A stretch of DNA of 11,031 nt from Candidatus Magasanikiibacteriota bacterium (GTDB lineage: Bacteria > Patescibacteriota > Patescibacteriia > Magasanikbacterales > UBA922): NCBI GenBank assembly GCA_023246565.1, contig JAHFIE010000038.1, positions 1-11,031 of the forward strand, given 5' to 3'. Every line of letters starts with the position of its first letter. Position 1 is the stretch's first letter. The notes under the pieces are model-generated. The model had not been told where the DNA came from, did not search any database, and was given only the letters and a program-made list of their open reading frames with translations. Position numbers and translations under genes: made by a program. Positions 1 to 7,145 of this stretch are shown piece by piece.

Positions 1-264
1 AAAAGCCCACGCCAAACCAACCAGTATTTCAGTAATCATGGAATACGTCGGACTGGATCGTTTACAGTTTGGACATTTTTGTATTAAAAAAATTCCAACG
101 ATTGGTAGTAGGGCGCTTGTTGGTAACCTTGTTTCACAATAATCACAAATTGATCTCCCGTCTGTCCATTTTTTATCCTGTCGTTGACGCCAAAAAAAAG
201 TGAGTAGTGAAGAAGCAGTGACCGTTCCCAGCAAAAACATCACGAGAGTACCAAGAATTATCAT
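1..264 (-). CDS. pilD: Prepilin peptidase (type IV pilus leader peptidase), N-terminal part
   Basis: Partial gene; the 3' part lies beyond the left edge. The 88 visible residues start MIILGTLVMFLLG, a first membrane helix, followed by a cytoplasmic zinc-ribbon-like segment with two CxxC pairs (CDYC at residues 47-50 and CPNC about 25 residues later) and then YSMITEILVGLAWAF. That order (helix, CxxC...CxxC, conserved [YP]xxxE before the next helix) is the N-terminal domain of A24-family prepilin peptidases, which cut the leader of type IV pilins and N-methylate the new N-terminus. The two catalytic aspartates lie outside the window. The start ATG at 264 lies 29 nt after the pilin stop and has a weak AGG about 8 nt upstream. 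Its position just downstream of a pilin gene supports the call. A dedicated pseudopilin peptidase is possible. Confidence 0.82.
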   Translation of the reverse strand, partial: MIILGTLVMFLLGTVTASSLLTFFWRQRQDKKWTDGRSICDYCETRLPTSALLPIVGIFLIQKCPNCKRSSPTYSMITEILVGLAWAF

Positions 265-293
265 AAAGATACCTGATCACCGCGAGACAAGAG

Positions 294-734
294 TTACTGT
301 CCATTCTTAATCGTGAAGGGATCAACAATAATTGATCCGGGGCGAAGTGTGTCAGTCCCTGCTTCGAGAACAGCCATTATTTTGTACGTTTTGCCATCGG
401 CTGAACTATACACATAGGTTCCTGAGCTAGGATCACGAGGAATAACTGCCATAAGTGGATCAGAACATCCTGCAGCAGCAAATCCATTCGCATTTAAACA
501 CGTTGCATTTCCTGATCCCAAAACCAATCCCCCGCCCGTAACCGTAGGATAGACGTTTCGTTTCGTAAAATAACTCTCGAGGGCAAAACGAATTTGCGTC
601 ATATCTGAAAGTCGTTTTGCGTCATGTGCTTTTTTTCGTGCAGAACCCAAAGCTACAACAGCAAGTGTGGAAAGAAGCGCAATAATGGCGATAACGACCA
701 AAAGCTCAATTAAGGTGAAGCCTTTTTTATTCAT
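294..734 (-). CDS. Type IV pilin-like protein (prepilin)
   Basis: 146 residues. The N-terminus MNKKG|FTLIELLVVIAIIALL is a class III prepilin leader: a short charged leader, cleavage after Gly5, Phe as mature residue 1 and Glu at mature residue 5. It is followed by a hydrophobic helix to about residue 30 and an amphipathic extension (SARKKAHDAKRLSDMTQIRFALESYF). The globular part has a possible disulfide (Cys79-Cys90) and the segment IPRDPSSGTYVYSSADGKTYKIMAVLE (two halves of a typical small-pilin beta region). It should be inserted in the inner membrane, processed by the peptidase encoded next to it, and assembled into a pilus or pseudopilus. Whether it is a major or minor pilin cannot be told from sequence. 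The gene starts 23 nt after the receiver gene; no Shine-Dalgarno is seen upstream of ATG 734. Confidence 0.9.
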   Translation of the reverse strand: MNKKGFTLIELLVVIAIIALLSTLAVVALGSARKKAHDAKRLSDMTQIRFALESYFTKRNVYPTVTGGGLVLGSGNATCLNANGFAAAGCSDPLMAVIPRDPSSGTYVYSSADGKTYKIMAVLEAGTDTLRPGSIIVDPFTIKNGQ

Positions 735-757
735 AAAAAAGAGATTAAAAGCAATAA

Positions 758-1138
758 TTATCTTCCCAAAACTTGGTTTACTTTTTCTACGATTTCTGTC
801 GGGCGAAAATGAGCTTTAATCAAATAATCAGCAGCACCCAAATCTAAACCTTTGGCTACGTCTTCTTTTTGCCCAAGATTAGTGAGTATGATAACGGGAA
901 TAGTTACCGTACTTTTATCTTGTTTTAAACGAGTCAAAACAGTAAAACCATCAAGACGTGGCAAGAGTATATCCAAGAGGACAATATCAGGTTTTTTTTT
1001 CTTAATTTCAATAAGCGCAGTTTCTCCATCAGTTGCCAAGGTTACCTTAAAACCTTCCATTTCAAATTTGGTTTTATAAATGGTAGCGAGAAAGGTATCA
1101 TCTTCGACAAGGACAACATGAATCGTGGGCATAACCAT
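758..1138 (-). CDS. Stand-alone response regulator receiver (CheY/PilG-like)
   Basis: Single receiver domain with no output domain, 126 residues from ATG 1138 (124 from the alternative ATG 1132). Receiver hallmarks are present: the acidic cluster VEDD, the phosphoacceptor Asp in DIVLLDILLPRLDG (about residue 56), the conserved Thr in IILTNLG (about 86) and Lys in DYLIKAH (about 108). It presumably docks to a target when phosphorylated. No histidine kinase is in the window. Its place between pilM and a pilin suggests a role in pilus control, like PilG/PilH, but this is inference from context. An in-frame TTG at 1156 lies upstream of the promoter's expected start site and was rejected. Confidence 0.87.
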   Translation of the reverse strand: MVMPTIHVVLVEDDTFLATIYKTKFEMEGFKVTLATDGETALIEIKKKKPDIVLLDILLPRLDGFTVLTRLKQDKSTVTIPVIILTNLGQKEDVAKGLDLGAADYLIKAHFRPTEIVEKVNQVLGR

Positions 1139-1146
1139 ACAACCAA

Positions 1147-1174
1147 AGTATAGCAAAAATCAAAAATGGCGCAA
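1147..1174 (-). promoter_or_regulatory. Promoter for the receiver gene, inside the end of pilM
   Basis: Read on the minus strand: TTGCGC (1174-1169), 16-nt spacer, TATACT (1152-1147). Transcription would start near 1140, one or two bases before ATG 1138, so the mRNA would be almost leaderless. No Shine-Dalgarno is present, which fits. Confidence 0.5.
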
Positions 1175-2314
1175 GGCTAAGCCAATACTCACGGCCATTC
1201 GAGGAGCTATATCATGAAGAATCGGTTTAAGGCCTTCCTGATAAATTACTCGAGCCCAAGGATCACCAATAAAAACCCGTACCGGAAATTGTTGCTTAAG
1301 ATATCCGGCAATTGGTGGAAAAAGAGCAGCACCACCAGTTAAAATAATTTTTTCTGGTCTACGTCCTTCATTACCACTTTGACTGAGATAAAGATCAAAA
1401 TGATATTGAATTTCCTTGGCAATGGGTTCAAGAAAACGAATAAAGGGGTCAAATATTAAACTTTTTTCCGACACAGTAGCAACATCATGTTTGATATGCG
1501 CGGCTTCTTGAACCGTTACGCCAAGTCGATCAGCAATAAGACGATCAAGAATTTGACCGCCTAAATGCAGACTTCGCTGGGTCATAGGTAAACCCTTGTC
1601 AATTAAGGCAAAATTAGTTCTATCTGCTCCAATATCAACAGTCATGGTTAATGTTTCATCCTTGCCAATAAGCGACCTTGCAAGAGCAAAGGCTTCAGTT
1701 TCCAATTCAAAAAGTTGTAACCCGGCCTTTTGAAAAATACCTGAATAAAAACGAACCATTTGTTTTGGGGCAGCAGTTACCAAGAGACGTATATATTGTT
1801 TGCTCAAATTTTCTGCGAGTGGTACTTGTTGGTGAACAATTTGAACCGTATCAATAGGTTCAGATAACACTTTTGCAACCTCGGCTGCCACGAGTCCATC
1901 AATTTCTTTGTCCGGTACTTTTGGTAAATTAATAATGGTATGAAAAACATGCGAAACCGGCAGACTCGAAGCTGCCTGGCGACCACGAACGCGAGCTGTT
2001 TTCAGCAATTCCTTTAATAAAAAAGCATATCGATCAATTTTTGCTTCATCAAATTCATTTTCTTGTGGACCAAGTTTCGGGACTCCAGAATCACCTGGCT
2101 TATGATGTAATGATGATCCAGGTAATGGTTCACGTAATAACTCCTCAATCGGTTTATCCGAAGCTGTAGGATGAATGTCCAAATTTTCTTCCGCAATTCC
2201 ATACGTCCAAAGTTGCGGTCGACTTTTGGTACGACGCAATTCAACTAATTTAATACCGCGGGCGCCGATATCAACACCAATATACGATTCTTGTTTTTTA
2301 TGAAACAGACCCAT
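1160..2314 (-). CDS. pilM: Type IV pilus assembly actin-like ATPase PilM
   Basis: 384 residues beginning MGLFHKKQESYIGVDIGARG. It belongs to the FtsA/PilM actin-like family: phosphate-1 loop GVDIGARGIKLVEL, phosphate-2 loop TMTVDIGADRTNFALI and adenosine motif IILTGGAALFPPIAGYL, in the correct order. PilM is cytoplasmic and binds the N-terminus of PilN to build the pilus alignment complex. An extra Pro/Glu-rich linker (about residues 50-90) sits in the first subdomain. The start is ATG 2314; an in-frame upstream start at 2407 would overlap the TSP3 gene and predate the promoter, so it was rejected. No Shine-Dalgarno is seen. The stop is TGA. No pilN or pilO follows; the next gene is a receiver, so the usual pilMNO order is broken here. 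Confidence 0.88.
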   Translation of the reverse strand: MGLFHKKQESYIGVDIGARGIKLVELRRTKSRPQLWTYGIAEENLDIHPTASDKPIEELLREPLPGSSLHHKPGDSGVPKLGPQENEFDEAKIDRYAFLLKELLKTARVRGRQAASSLPVSHVFHTIINLPKVPDKEIDGLVAAEVAKVLSEPIDTVQIVHQQVPLAENLSKQYIRLLVTAAPKQMVRFYSGIFQKAGLQLFELETEAFALARSLIGKDETLTMTVDIGADRTNFALIDKGLPMTQRSLHLGGQILDRLIADRLGVTVQEAAHIKHDVATVSEKSLIFDPFIRFLEPIAKEIQYHFDLYLSQSGNEGRRPEKIILTGGAALFPPIAGYLKQQFPVRVFIGDPWARVIYQEGLKPILHDIAPRMAVSIGLALRHF

Positions 2315-2335
2315 ACAAAATAATTCTTTGCATAA

Positions 2336-2364
2336 AGTATACCATAAAAAAAGAATACTGTTAT
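2336..2364 (-). promoter_or_regulatory. Promoter for pilM
   Basis: Minus strand: ATAACA (2364-2359, overlapping the TSP3 stop codon), 17-nt spacer, TATACT (2341-2336). Expected start near 2328, giving a leader of about 13 nt before ATG 2314. The -35 matches consensus at 4 of 6 positions. Confidence 0.5.
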
Positions 2365-3785
2365 CGTCGTGAGGCACGACGACGCATGAAATAGAGAATA
2401 AGCGCAAAGAAAAAACAAGCAGCTGAAATAATTGCAGCCCAGGTCATGGTATCAAACAAAAAATTTTTATTCGGCTTTAGTGGTTCGCGATCAACACCAT
2501 CAAGAGCACCGTCATGGTCAGTATCAGGCGAAATTGGATCAGTTGCTTTCATGGTTTCTTCATAATCAGTGAGAGAATCTTGATCAGAATCAGATAATAG
2601 AGCACTAGTTCCGATTCTTTTTTCTTCCACATCTGAAATTTTATCATTATCATCATCTAAATCCATCGTATTTCCAATACCATCGCCATCAGTATCAGTG
2701 GTTTCTTTACTATCAAGCGGAAACGCGTCAGCTACATCAAGAACACCATCTTTATCAGTGTCTTGTTTCAGGGGATCAGTTCCTTTTTTGATTTCATCTC
2801 CATCAGATAACCCATCACCATCAGTATCAGCTTTGAGAGGATCTGTTTTTTTATCTTTTTCTACGTTGTCTGGTAAACCATCCCCATCGGTATCAGACTT
2901 GGTTGGATCAGTACCACTGGCTTGTTCTTCTTTATCAGATAATCCATCACCATCTGTATCAGCTTTCTTGGGATTTGAATTAATACGTTTTTCTTCAAAA
3001 TCAGATAATCCATCACCATCGGTATCAGCTTTTAATGGGTCACTTCCCCAGGAAATCTCTTCACTGTCTTTCAAACCATCATTATCATCGTCAACATCAG
3101 CATTGTCACCAATACCATCATGGTCATAATCAGCTGTTTCTTTTGAATCAGTAGGAAAAATATCATTTTTATCATTCACACCGTCAGTATCAGTATCAGC
3201 TTTTAACGGATCAAGTTTTTTATCCTGTTCCTCTTTGTCAGATAATCCATCGCCATCAGTATCAGCTTTAAAAGGATCAGTTCCCAACTCTTTCTCTTTG
3301 TCATCAGATACACCATCATTGTCATCATCTGGATCAGTCTTATTACCAATACCATCACGATCCGTGTCTGCATCAATATCAAAAATAGTTGGTGACGTTG
3401 AATTTTTTACTTCATCATCAGGAATTTTTACGACCGAACCATCTTTTTTTATTGCAGTTACTGTGGCTAATTGTGCAGTAAGAGAGAGCCCGCCTGCAGG
3501 AAGAACATATTCAATGGCTACTTGCCGTGCTTCTTCATAGTTAAGTTTTTTAAGGTCTGCTTTCCCAATGAGCTTATTATTATTAAAAAAATTAACATCA
3601 GCTGAAAGAGCAGAAAAATCATTATTGACCACAACCGTATACAGTTTAACCGTCTGCCCCTCGAGACCCATAGGATTTGACATTGAAACAGCCTGATTGA
3701 CCACAAAATTAAAAGCGGCCCGGGTATAGTGCGGGGTAATGATAAAAACCAACAAAAAAACGATGAATTTACTGTGTCGTACCAT
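2361..3785 (-). CDS. Secreted thrombospondin type 3 repeat protein with C-terminal membrane anchor
   Basis: 474 residues. A signal peptide covers about 1-23 (hydrophobic FIVFLLVFIITP, probable cleavage after TRA). Residues 24-135 form a beta-rich, Ig/CARDB-like region. Residues 137-435 are a run of acidic repeats, mostly 22 residues long, with the core DTDGDGLSD; I count 12 DxDxD-type starts plus three DDDND cores. These are thrombospondin type 3 calcium-binding loops and should form a rigid Ca2+-stabilised rod. A membrane helix (about 447-467) and a basic tail, RRRASRR, end the protein, giving an outside-rod/inside-tail topology. The start ATG 3785 overlaps the preceding gene by 17 nt, so translation may be coupled, but an internal promoter is also visible. 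Its role is unknown; a surface stalk or adhesin near the pilus/DNA-uptake genes is a reasonable inference. Confidence 0.85.
   Translation of the reverse strand: MVRHSKFIVFLLVFIITPHYTRAAFNFVVNQAVSMSNPMGLEGQTVKLYTVVVNNDFSALSADVNFFNNNKLIGKADLKKLNYEEARQVAIEYVLPAGGLSLTAQLATVTAIKKDGSVVKIPDDEVKNSTSPTIFDIDADTDRDGIGNKTDPDDDNDGVSDDKEKELGTDPFKADTDGDGLSDKEEQDKKLDPLKADTDTDGVNDKNDIFPTDSKETADYDHDGIGDNADVDDDNDGLKDSEEISWGSDPLKADTDGDGLSDFEEKRINSNPKKADTDGDGLSDKEEQASGTDPTKSDTDGDGLPDNVEKDKKTDPLKADTDGDGLSDGDEIKKGTDPLKQDTDKDGVLDVADAFPLDSKETTDTDGDGIGNTMDLDDDNDKISDVEEKRIGTSALLSDSDQDSLTDYEETMKATDPISPDTDHDGALDGVDREPLKPNKNFLFDTMTWAAIISAACFFFALILYFMRRRASRR
2630..3375 (-). repeat. Degenerate 66-bp coding repeats (TSP3 calcium loops)
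   Basis: The 22-residue protein repeat is visible in the DNA as a 66-bp periodicity. Nearly identical blocks encoding ADTDGDGLSD recur around 2805-2835, 2937-2970, 3000-3032 and 3237-3270, reading on the plus strand roughly as CAGATAATCCATCACCATC with one or two changes. This similarity points to duplication by unequal crossing-over or slippage and would allow copy-number change. Confidence 0.75.
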
Positions 3786-4719
3786 GATTGATATAGATTG
3801 ATGATGTTGAAATTGTCATTAGTATATCACCTAGAAGATCAGTACGCAAAACTCTAGCCTTGATTCTTTCCAAACGGGCAAGAACACGGTTTGCTGGATG
3901 TCCATAGGAATTATTCTTACCAACGGAAATAATAGCATACTGTGGCGAAACAATTTTTACAAAATCTTCTCCAGAAGATGAGATGCTGCCATGATGACCA
4001 ACTTTTAAAACTTCAGATTGTAATGTAGTACCAAAACTACGGAGAAGATACTGTTCGAGCGGCTGCTCCATATCTCCAGTCATCAATATATCATGGTTAC
4101 CATAGCTTATTCGTGTAACAATAGATGTATTATTACTTTCAATTTCCTTTACTCCAGGGACTCGTGGATCAAGCATTATTGCATGATCCGGATATAGAAA
4201 GTGCAGGGTGGTACTGGCAATTTCTAAATAATGCGTTGTGGTAACAATGGTTAGATCAGCGCCACCATCAGTAATTTCTTGCTGTACAGTCCTATGAAAC
4301 TCTTTGAGCAAAGCACTCCCCTCTTTATCAAAACCATTAAAATAAATATGACGCACTCTATATCGTTTCAAAACATCAATACAGCCGCCATAATGATCAG
4401 CATCAGGGTGTGTTGCCACAAGATAATCTATCGTACGATCATACGAATGCATATTTCTACCAAGAGCTGAAAGCACGGTTCGATCGCGAGCACAGTCAAT
4501 AAGCATTTTTTCTTGGTTAGGAAATGTTATAAGCGTGGCATCGCCTTGGCCAATATCCAAAAAAGCTAGCCTAAGCTCTGTTGTATTTTTTATTTTTGTA
4601 AGAAACCATGAATCAAAGGGAATAGTAAATCTCCAGGTTATCACCTTCTTCTTTTCAAGATAGAAAAAAAAGCCACTGGCACTAAGAAGTAACAAAACAA
4701 TAAGTATTATTTTTTTCAT
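3769..4719 (-). CDS. Membrane-anchored metallo-beta-lactamase-fold protein (ComEC C-terminal-domain-like)
   Basis: 316 residues. A single N-terminal helix (about 4-20) anchors it, with the catalytic domain outside. The domain begins LRLAFLDIGQGDATLI, the opening typical of the ComEC metallo-beta-lactamase domain. Metal ligands are present: H104xD106xD108H109 (THPDADH), D216 (TGDME) and H242-H243 (GHHGS), plus H274 in the ComEC-like NSYGHP. In Gram-positive ComEC this fold is proposed to degrade the non-transforming DNA strand. Here it is a separate protein from the channel encoded at 5400-6812, with a methyltransferase gene between them. No Shine-Dalgarno is seen before ATG 4719. A DNA-uptake nuclease is the best guess; an unrelated extracellular hydrolase is the alternative. 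Confidence 0.82.
   Translation of the reverse strand: MKKIILIVLLLLSASGFFFYLEKKKVITWRFTIPFDSWFLTKIKNTTELRLAFLDIGQGDATLITFPNQEKMLIDCARDRTVLSALGRNMHSYDRTIDYLVATHPDADHYGGCIDVLKRYRVRHIYFNGFDKEGSALLKEFHRTVQQEITDGGADLTIVTTTHYLEIASTTLHFLYPDHAIMLDPRVPGVKEIESNNTSIVTRISYGNHDILMTGDMEQPLEQYLLRSFGTTLQSEVLKVGHHGSISSSGEDFVKIVSPQYAIISVGKNNSYGHPANRVLARLERIKARVLRTDLLGDILMTISTSSIYINHGTTQ
3821..3849 (-). promoter_or_regulatory. Internal promoter for the TSP3 gene
   Basis: Minus strand: TTGCGT (3849-3844), 17-nt spacer, TATACT (3826-3821), inside the 3' end of the metallo-beta-lactamase-fold gene. Expected start near 3814, about 28 nt before ATG 3785. It has the same -10 as the pilM and receiver promoters. Confidence 0.45.
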
Positions 4720-4773
4720 ATAACTGTTGAGAAATCACCATACCCACTCTCCCAGGGGACGCACATTCATGCA
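4720..4773 (-). other. Intergenic spacer with a GC-rich patch
   Basis: 54 nt between the methyltransferase stop and the metallo-beta-lactamase-fold gene. It is richer in G and C than the surroundings (a CTCCCAGGGGACGC stretch) and can form only a tiny TCCC/GGGA stem. I see no terminator, clear promoter or ORF. Confidence 0.4.
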
Positions 4774-5394
4774 TTATTTACGAGCCAAAATAATTTGATT
4801 AATCCAAACATTATTTTCTAATATCATGTCTTCGTGTTCAATAGCAAAAGCTTGATCTTCCAAATTAGTACGAATATGATCGGGACGATGGTAGAATGAT
4901 TTAATAATCACGCCACCTTTCGGAGTTTCAATCATGGGTGGATTTTTTTGATTAATGTTGGTTACCAAAAATATTCCTCCGTCTTTGAGTACACGATAGA
5001 CTTCGTTAAAAAAATGTTTTGGGTTTTTAAGGTGAACAATCAAAAAAGCAGCAACAACAATATCAAAACTAGAATCGGTACATGGCAATGACTCTGCATC
5101 CCCGACAAGAGTCTCAATAGATAAATGTTTTGCTTTATTTTTTAAAACGTTTAACATTTCTGAAGAAATATCTACTGAGGTAACATGCCCACCATGCTTC
5201 GCCAACTGAATCGAGATGCGTCCAGTACCTGCACCAACATCAAGAATTTTTTTATTGTTTATCTCACCCAACAAGGGGATTAATTTTCTCTTTTCAAAAC
5301 TATTCAAATAGTTTTCTTTTGTATCATAAACACTGCTAACCAAATCATAACCAGGTTTTGATTGATACAATGTTACTTTTTTCTTCATAGTCAT
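4774..5394 (-). CDS. Class I SAM-dependent methyltransferase (Methyltransf_11 type)
   Basis: 206 residues from ATG 5394 (MTMKKK; a second ATG lies at 5388). The seven-strand Rossmann motifs appear in order: motif I ILDVGAGTGRISI (50-62), the acidic end of strand 2 in TSVDISSEM (72-80), VGDAESLP (97-104), FDIVVAAFLIVHL (110-122) and RVLKDGGIFLVTN (134-146). The substrate is not evident; small molecules, quinones, rRNA or proteins are all possible. The start lies 5 nt after the ComEC stop, so the two are co-transcribed and probably translationally coupled. A longer in-frame start at 5496 would run about 100 nt into comEC and was rejected. No functional link to DNA uptake is visible beyond position. 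Confidence 0.85.
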   Translation of the reverse strand: MTMKKKVTLYQSKPGYDLVSSVYDTKENYLNSFEKRKLIPLLGEINNKKILDVGAGTGRISIQLAKHGGHVTSVDISSEMLNVLKNKAKHLSIETLVGDAESLPCTDSSFDIVVAAFLIVHLKNPKHFFNEVYRVLKDGGIFLVTNINQKNPPMIETPKGGVIIKSFYHRPDHIRTNLEDQAFAIEHEDMILENNVWINQIILARK

Positions 5395-5399
5395 TATTC

Positions 5400-6812
5400 T
5401 TATTTTTTGGCCATTAATACCGTATATTTTTTGTTTGTGGAATACGTATAGACTAAACAATATCCTAAAATAAGATATGCAGCAATCATACCCCATATTG
5501 GAATTGAAATATCAATGGCAGCGTAGGGTAAACGAGCAAACCATGTAACAATTTTTATACAATATTCCATTCCCAACCAGCCAAACCATGCCAAAAATAA
5601 CCCGAATGGTTCATACATAAAACTGAAAAAAACCGCAAGCGCACCCGACAACATAAGCCAAGGAATAATCCATAAAACAAGGACATTAGCGAATGGAGCA
5701 ACCAATGATAGTCGCCCGAATTGGTAGAGTATCAAAGGCAGTGTTGCAATAATAGCTGAAAGTGTGGCAGTAATATTTTCTTGTATACCAAGAAATTTCG
5801 GGAAATAATGATTATACTTGGATAGATAAGGAGAGACATACACTAAACCAAGCGTAGATAAAAAGGATAATTGAAATCCAGCATCAAACATAAGTACTAA
5901 TGGATTTTGTACTGTCATGATAACCGCAGCAAGAAGCAACACATTTCCAATTCGTGACACTCTACCCACATATTTCGCGAGAAGCACGATAATTCCCATA
6001 ACTCCTGCTCGGACAACAGAAGCTGAAGCGCCCGTAAAAATAACAAACAGTATAATACCACCAGACACTGCCCAAAAAGCTTTTTGCCGAGGTACGCAAA
6101 GCCAGAGACAAAGATTAATAAAAATTGAAGCAATGATCGTAATGTTAAACCCAGAAACAGCAACAATATGGGTAAGACCTGTCCGAGCAAACAAATCATT
6201 TAATGTCCCTAGCCCACCACGATAACCATAAAGGAGTCCTGCCATAAAACTCGCTTTTGGCTCGGGCCAAAGACTAATAATGCGATGTGCTAAAATATTT
6301 TTAAGTTCAAGAATTTTAGCAAAGACAAAATTTCCTCCACCACTACTAATTTTTTCTATACTTGGTCGTTCACAAATTGAATAAATATGATAACGAGCCA
6401 AATAAATATCATATCGAAACTCTCTACCTAAATCATCTTTATTTTTTATTGGTTTCGGTACTTGTAAACTACATTTCACTTCTAAAATATCACCGTATGA
6501 ATACTCAGGATAAAGATCTATTTTAAAGTAGACTTTTCCTTTTACTCTGCGACTGAATCCATTTATAACAATCTCTTGAGATTCAATAGTATAACGAACG
6601 TCTGCTATTCTTCTATCTGGTTCATCAATAATGATACCAGTAAGCGTGACTTGGTTTGGAGCGTAATAGTGGACATAATCAGGTGTTTTTGGAGAGAAAA
6701 AAACAGTTACATCCCACCATGATAACATCATCACGACGAATAAAAAAGAAAAACAACCCAGGGCAAATAGTTTACTTTTCGATACAAAAAAAGCCCCCAG
6801 ACCCTCCTTCAT
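5400..6812 (-). CDS. comEC: ComEC/Rec2-family DNA-uptake channel without its metallo-beta-lactamase domain
   Basis: 470 residues. An N-terminal hydrophobic segment (about 14-32) precedes an extracytoplasmic OB-like region (DUF4131, about 50-155), then the polytopic competence domain (about 185-455). Family signatures: HIVAVSGFNI (215-224), ASASVVRAGVMG (262-273) and DAGFQLSFLSTLGLVY (310-325). ComEC forms the inner-membrane channel that carries single-stranded DNA into the cytoplasm during transformation. Full-length homologues often end in a metallo-beta-lactamase domain; this protein ends after the last helix with a short basic tail, and that domain is encoded separately at 3769-4719. ATG 6812 is preceded by GGAAAA at a short distance and follows the upstream stop by 14 nt. 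An AAGGAGG directly after the ATG is coding. Confidence 0.92.
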   Translation of the reverse strand: MKEGLGAFFVSKSKLFALGCFSFLFVVMMLSWWDVTVFFSPKTPDYVHYYAPNQVTLTGIIIDEPDRRIADVRYTIESQEIVINGFSRRVKGKVYFKIDLYPEYSYGDILEVKCSLQVPKPIKNKDDLGREFRYDIYLARYHIYSICERPSIEKISSGGGNFVFAKILELKNILAHRIISLWPEPKASFMAGLLYGYRGGLGTLNDLFARTGLTHIVAVSGFNITIIASIFINLCLWLCVPRQKAFWAVSGGIILFVIFTGASASVVRAGVMGIIVLLAKYVGRVSRIGNVLLLAAVIMTVQNPLVLMFDAGFQLSFLSTLGLVYVSPYLSKYNHYFPKFLGIQENITATLSAIIATLPLILYQFGRLSLVAPFANVLVLWIIPWLMLSGALAVFFSFMYEPFGLFLAWFGWLGMEYCIKIVTWFARLPYAAIDISIPIWGMIAAYLILGYCLVYTYSTNKKYTVLMAKK

Positions 6813-6826
6813 ATATTTTCCATCAA

Positions 6827-7069
6827 TTACGCTAGTAAACCAGTATGTTTTTCTAAAGTGCTTACTCGAATCTCGAGTCTATCATAATCAATTTGCCAAG
6901 CAGCTTGCTGGAGACGTAATTCCATACGTTCGAAAGTAGCACTATGTTCTTGTAAAATATCCTCAATTTTTTCAAATCTATGGTCAATTGCTTTGAATCT
7001 ATCTTCAATGGTAGAAAAACCAGCTGAAACCATTTCAGCTAAATCTTCAATAGTAATTTTTTTAGGCAT
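6827..7069 (-). CDS. Small coiled-coil protein of unknown function
   Basis: 80 residues from ATG 7069 (MPKKITIEDLAEMVSAGF). After an ITIEDLAEMV opening, the rest is one long amphipathic helix with heptad spacing (FSTIEDRFKAIDHRFEKIEDIL and MELRLQQAAWQIDYDRLEIRV are its two halves). There are no membrane helices or catalytic motifs. I recognise it only as a type of short coiled-coil protein frequent in CPR-like genomes; its function is unknown. An alternative start at 7087 (MLPIKV...) is possible; the in-frame ATG at 7105 overlaps the -10 element and so should not be on the transcript. It precedes comEC by 14 nt and is probably the first gene of that operon. Confidence 0.7.
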   Translation of the reverse strand: MPKKITIEDLAEMVSAGFSTIEDRFKAIDHRFEKIEDILQEHSATFERMELRLQQAAWQIDYDRLEIRVSTLEKHTGLLA

Positions 7070-7103
7070 AACTTTTATAGGTAACATAACCGCGCTTAAT
7101 GTC

Positions 7104-7131
7104 ATTATAACAAGCCTATTACTCGTGGCAA
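7104..7131 (-). promoter_or_regulatory. Sigma-70-type promoter for the coiled-coil/comEC operon
   Basis: Minus strand: TTGCCA (7131-7126), 16-nt spacer, perfect TATAAT (7109-7104). Expected start near 7097. This sets the 5' end of the operon that continues through comEC, the methyltransferase and the metallo-beta-lactamase-fold gene, and it rules out the in-frame ATG at 7105. Confidence 0.65.
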
Positions 7132-7145
7132 GAAACAGTTATCCA

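Noticed and set aside
1804..2244. Alternative minus-strand ORFs inside pilM
   Set aside because: Different frame from a clearly identified gene; sequences look like random translation.
2315..2407. N-terminal extension of pilM from an upstream in-frame start
   Set aside because: It would overlap the TSP3 gene, lies upstream of the predicted promoter start, and the MGLFHKK start fits the family.
2698..3129. Long plus-strand ORF opposite the TSP3 gene (and a second at 3235-3540), with serine-rich periodic protein
   Set aside because: It mirrors the 66-bp repeats of the real minus-strand gene; the reverse complement of Asp/Gly codons gives Ser/Pro repeats free of stops. There is no promoter or start context.
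2630..3375. Regular repeats that could suggest a CRISPR array
   Set aside because: The repeats are in-frame coding units with conserved spacer-free periodicity; there are no unique spacers.
5395..5496. N-terminal extension of the methyltransferase (MGYDCCISYF...)
   Set aside because: It lies entirely inside the end of comEC; ATG 5394 sits at ideal distance from the comEC stop and begins the family-like sequence.
5917..6225. Plus-strand ORF opposite comEC, and similar plus-strand ORFs within leuS (9404-9712, 9881-10090, 10297-10608)
   Set aside because: They have no recognisable domain, no promoter, and composition expected of the complement of the real genes.
6803..6809. AAGGAGG just after the ComEC start codon, as a ribosome binding site for a later start
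   Set aside because: No in-frame ATG, GTG or TTG follows at a suitable distance; it encodes Lys-Glu-Gly.
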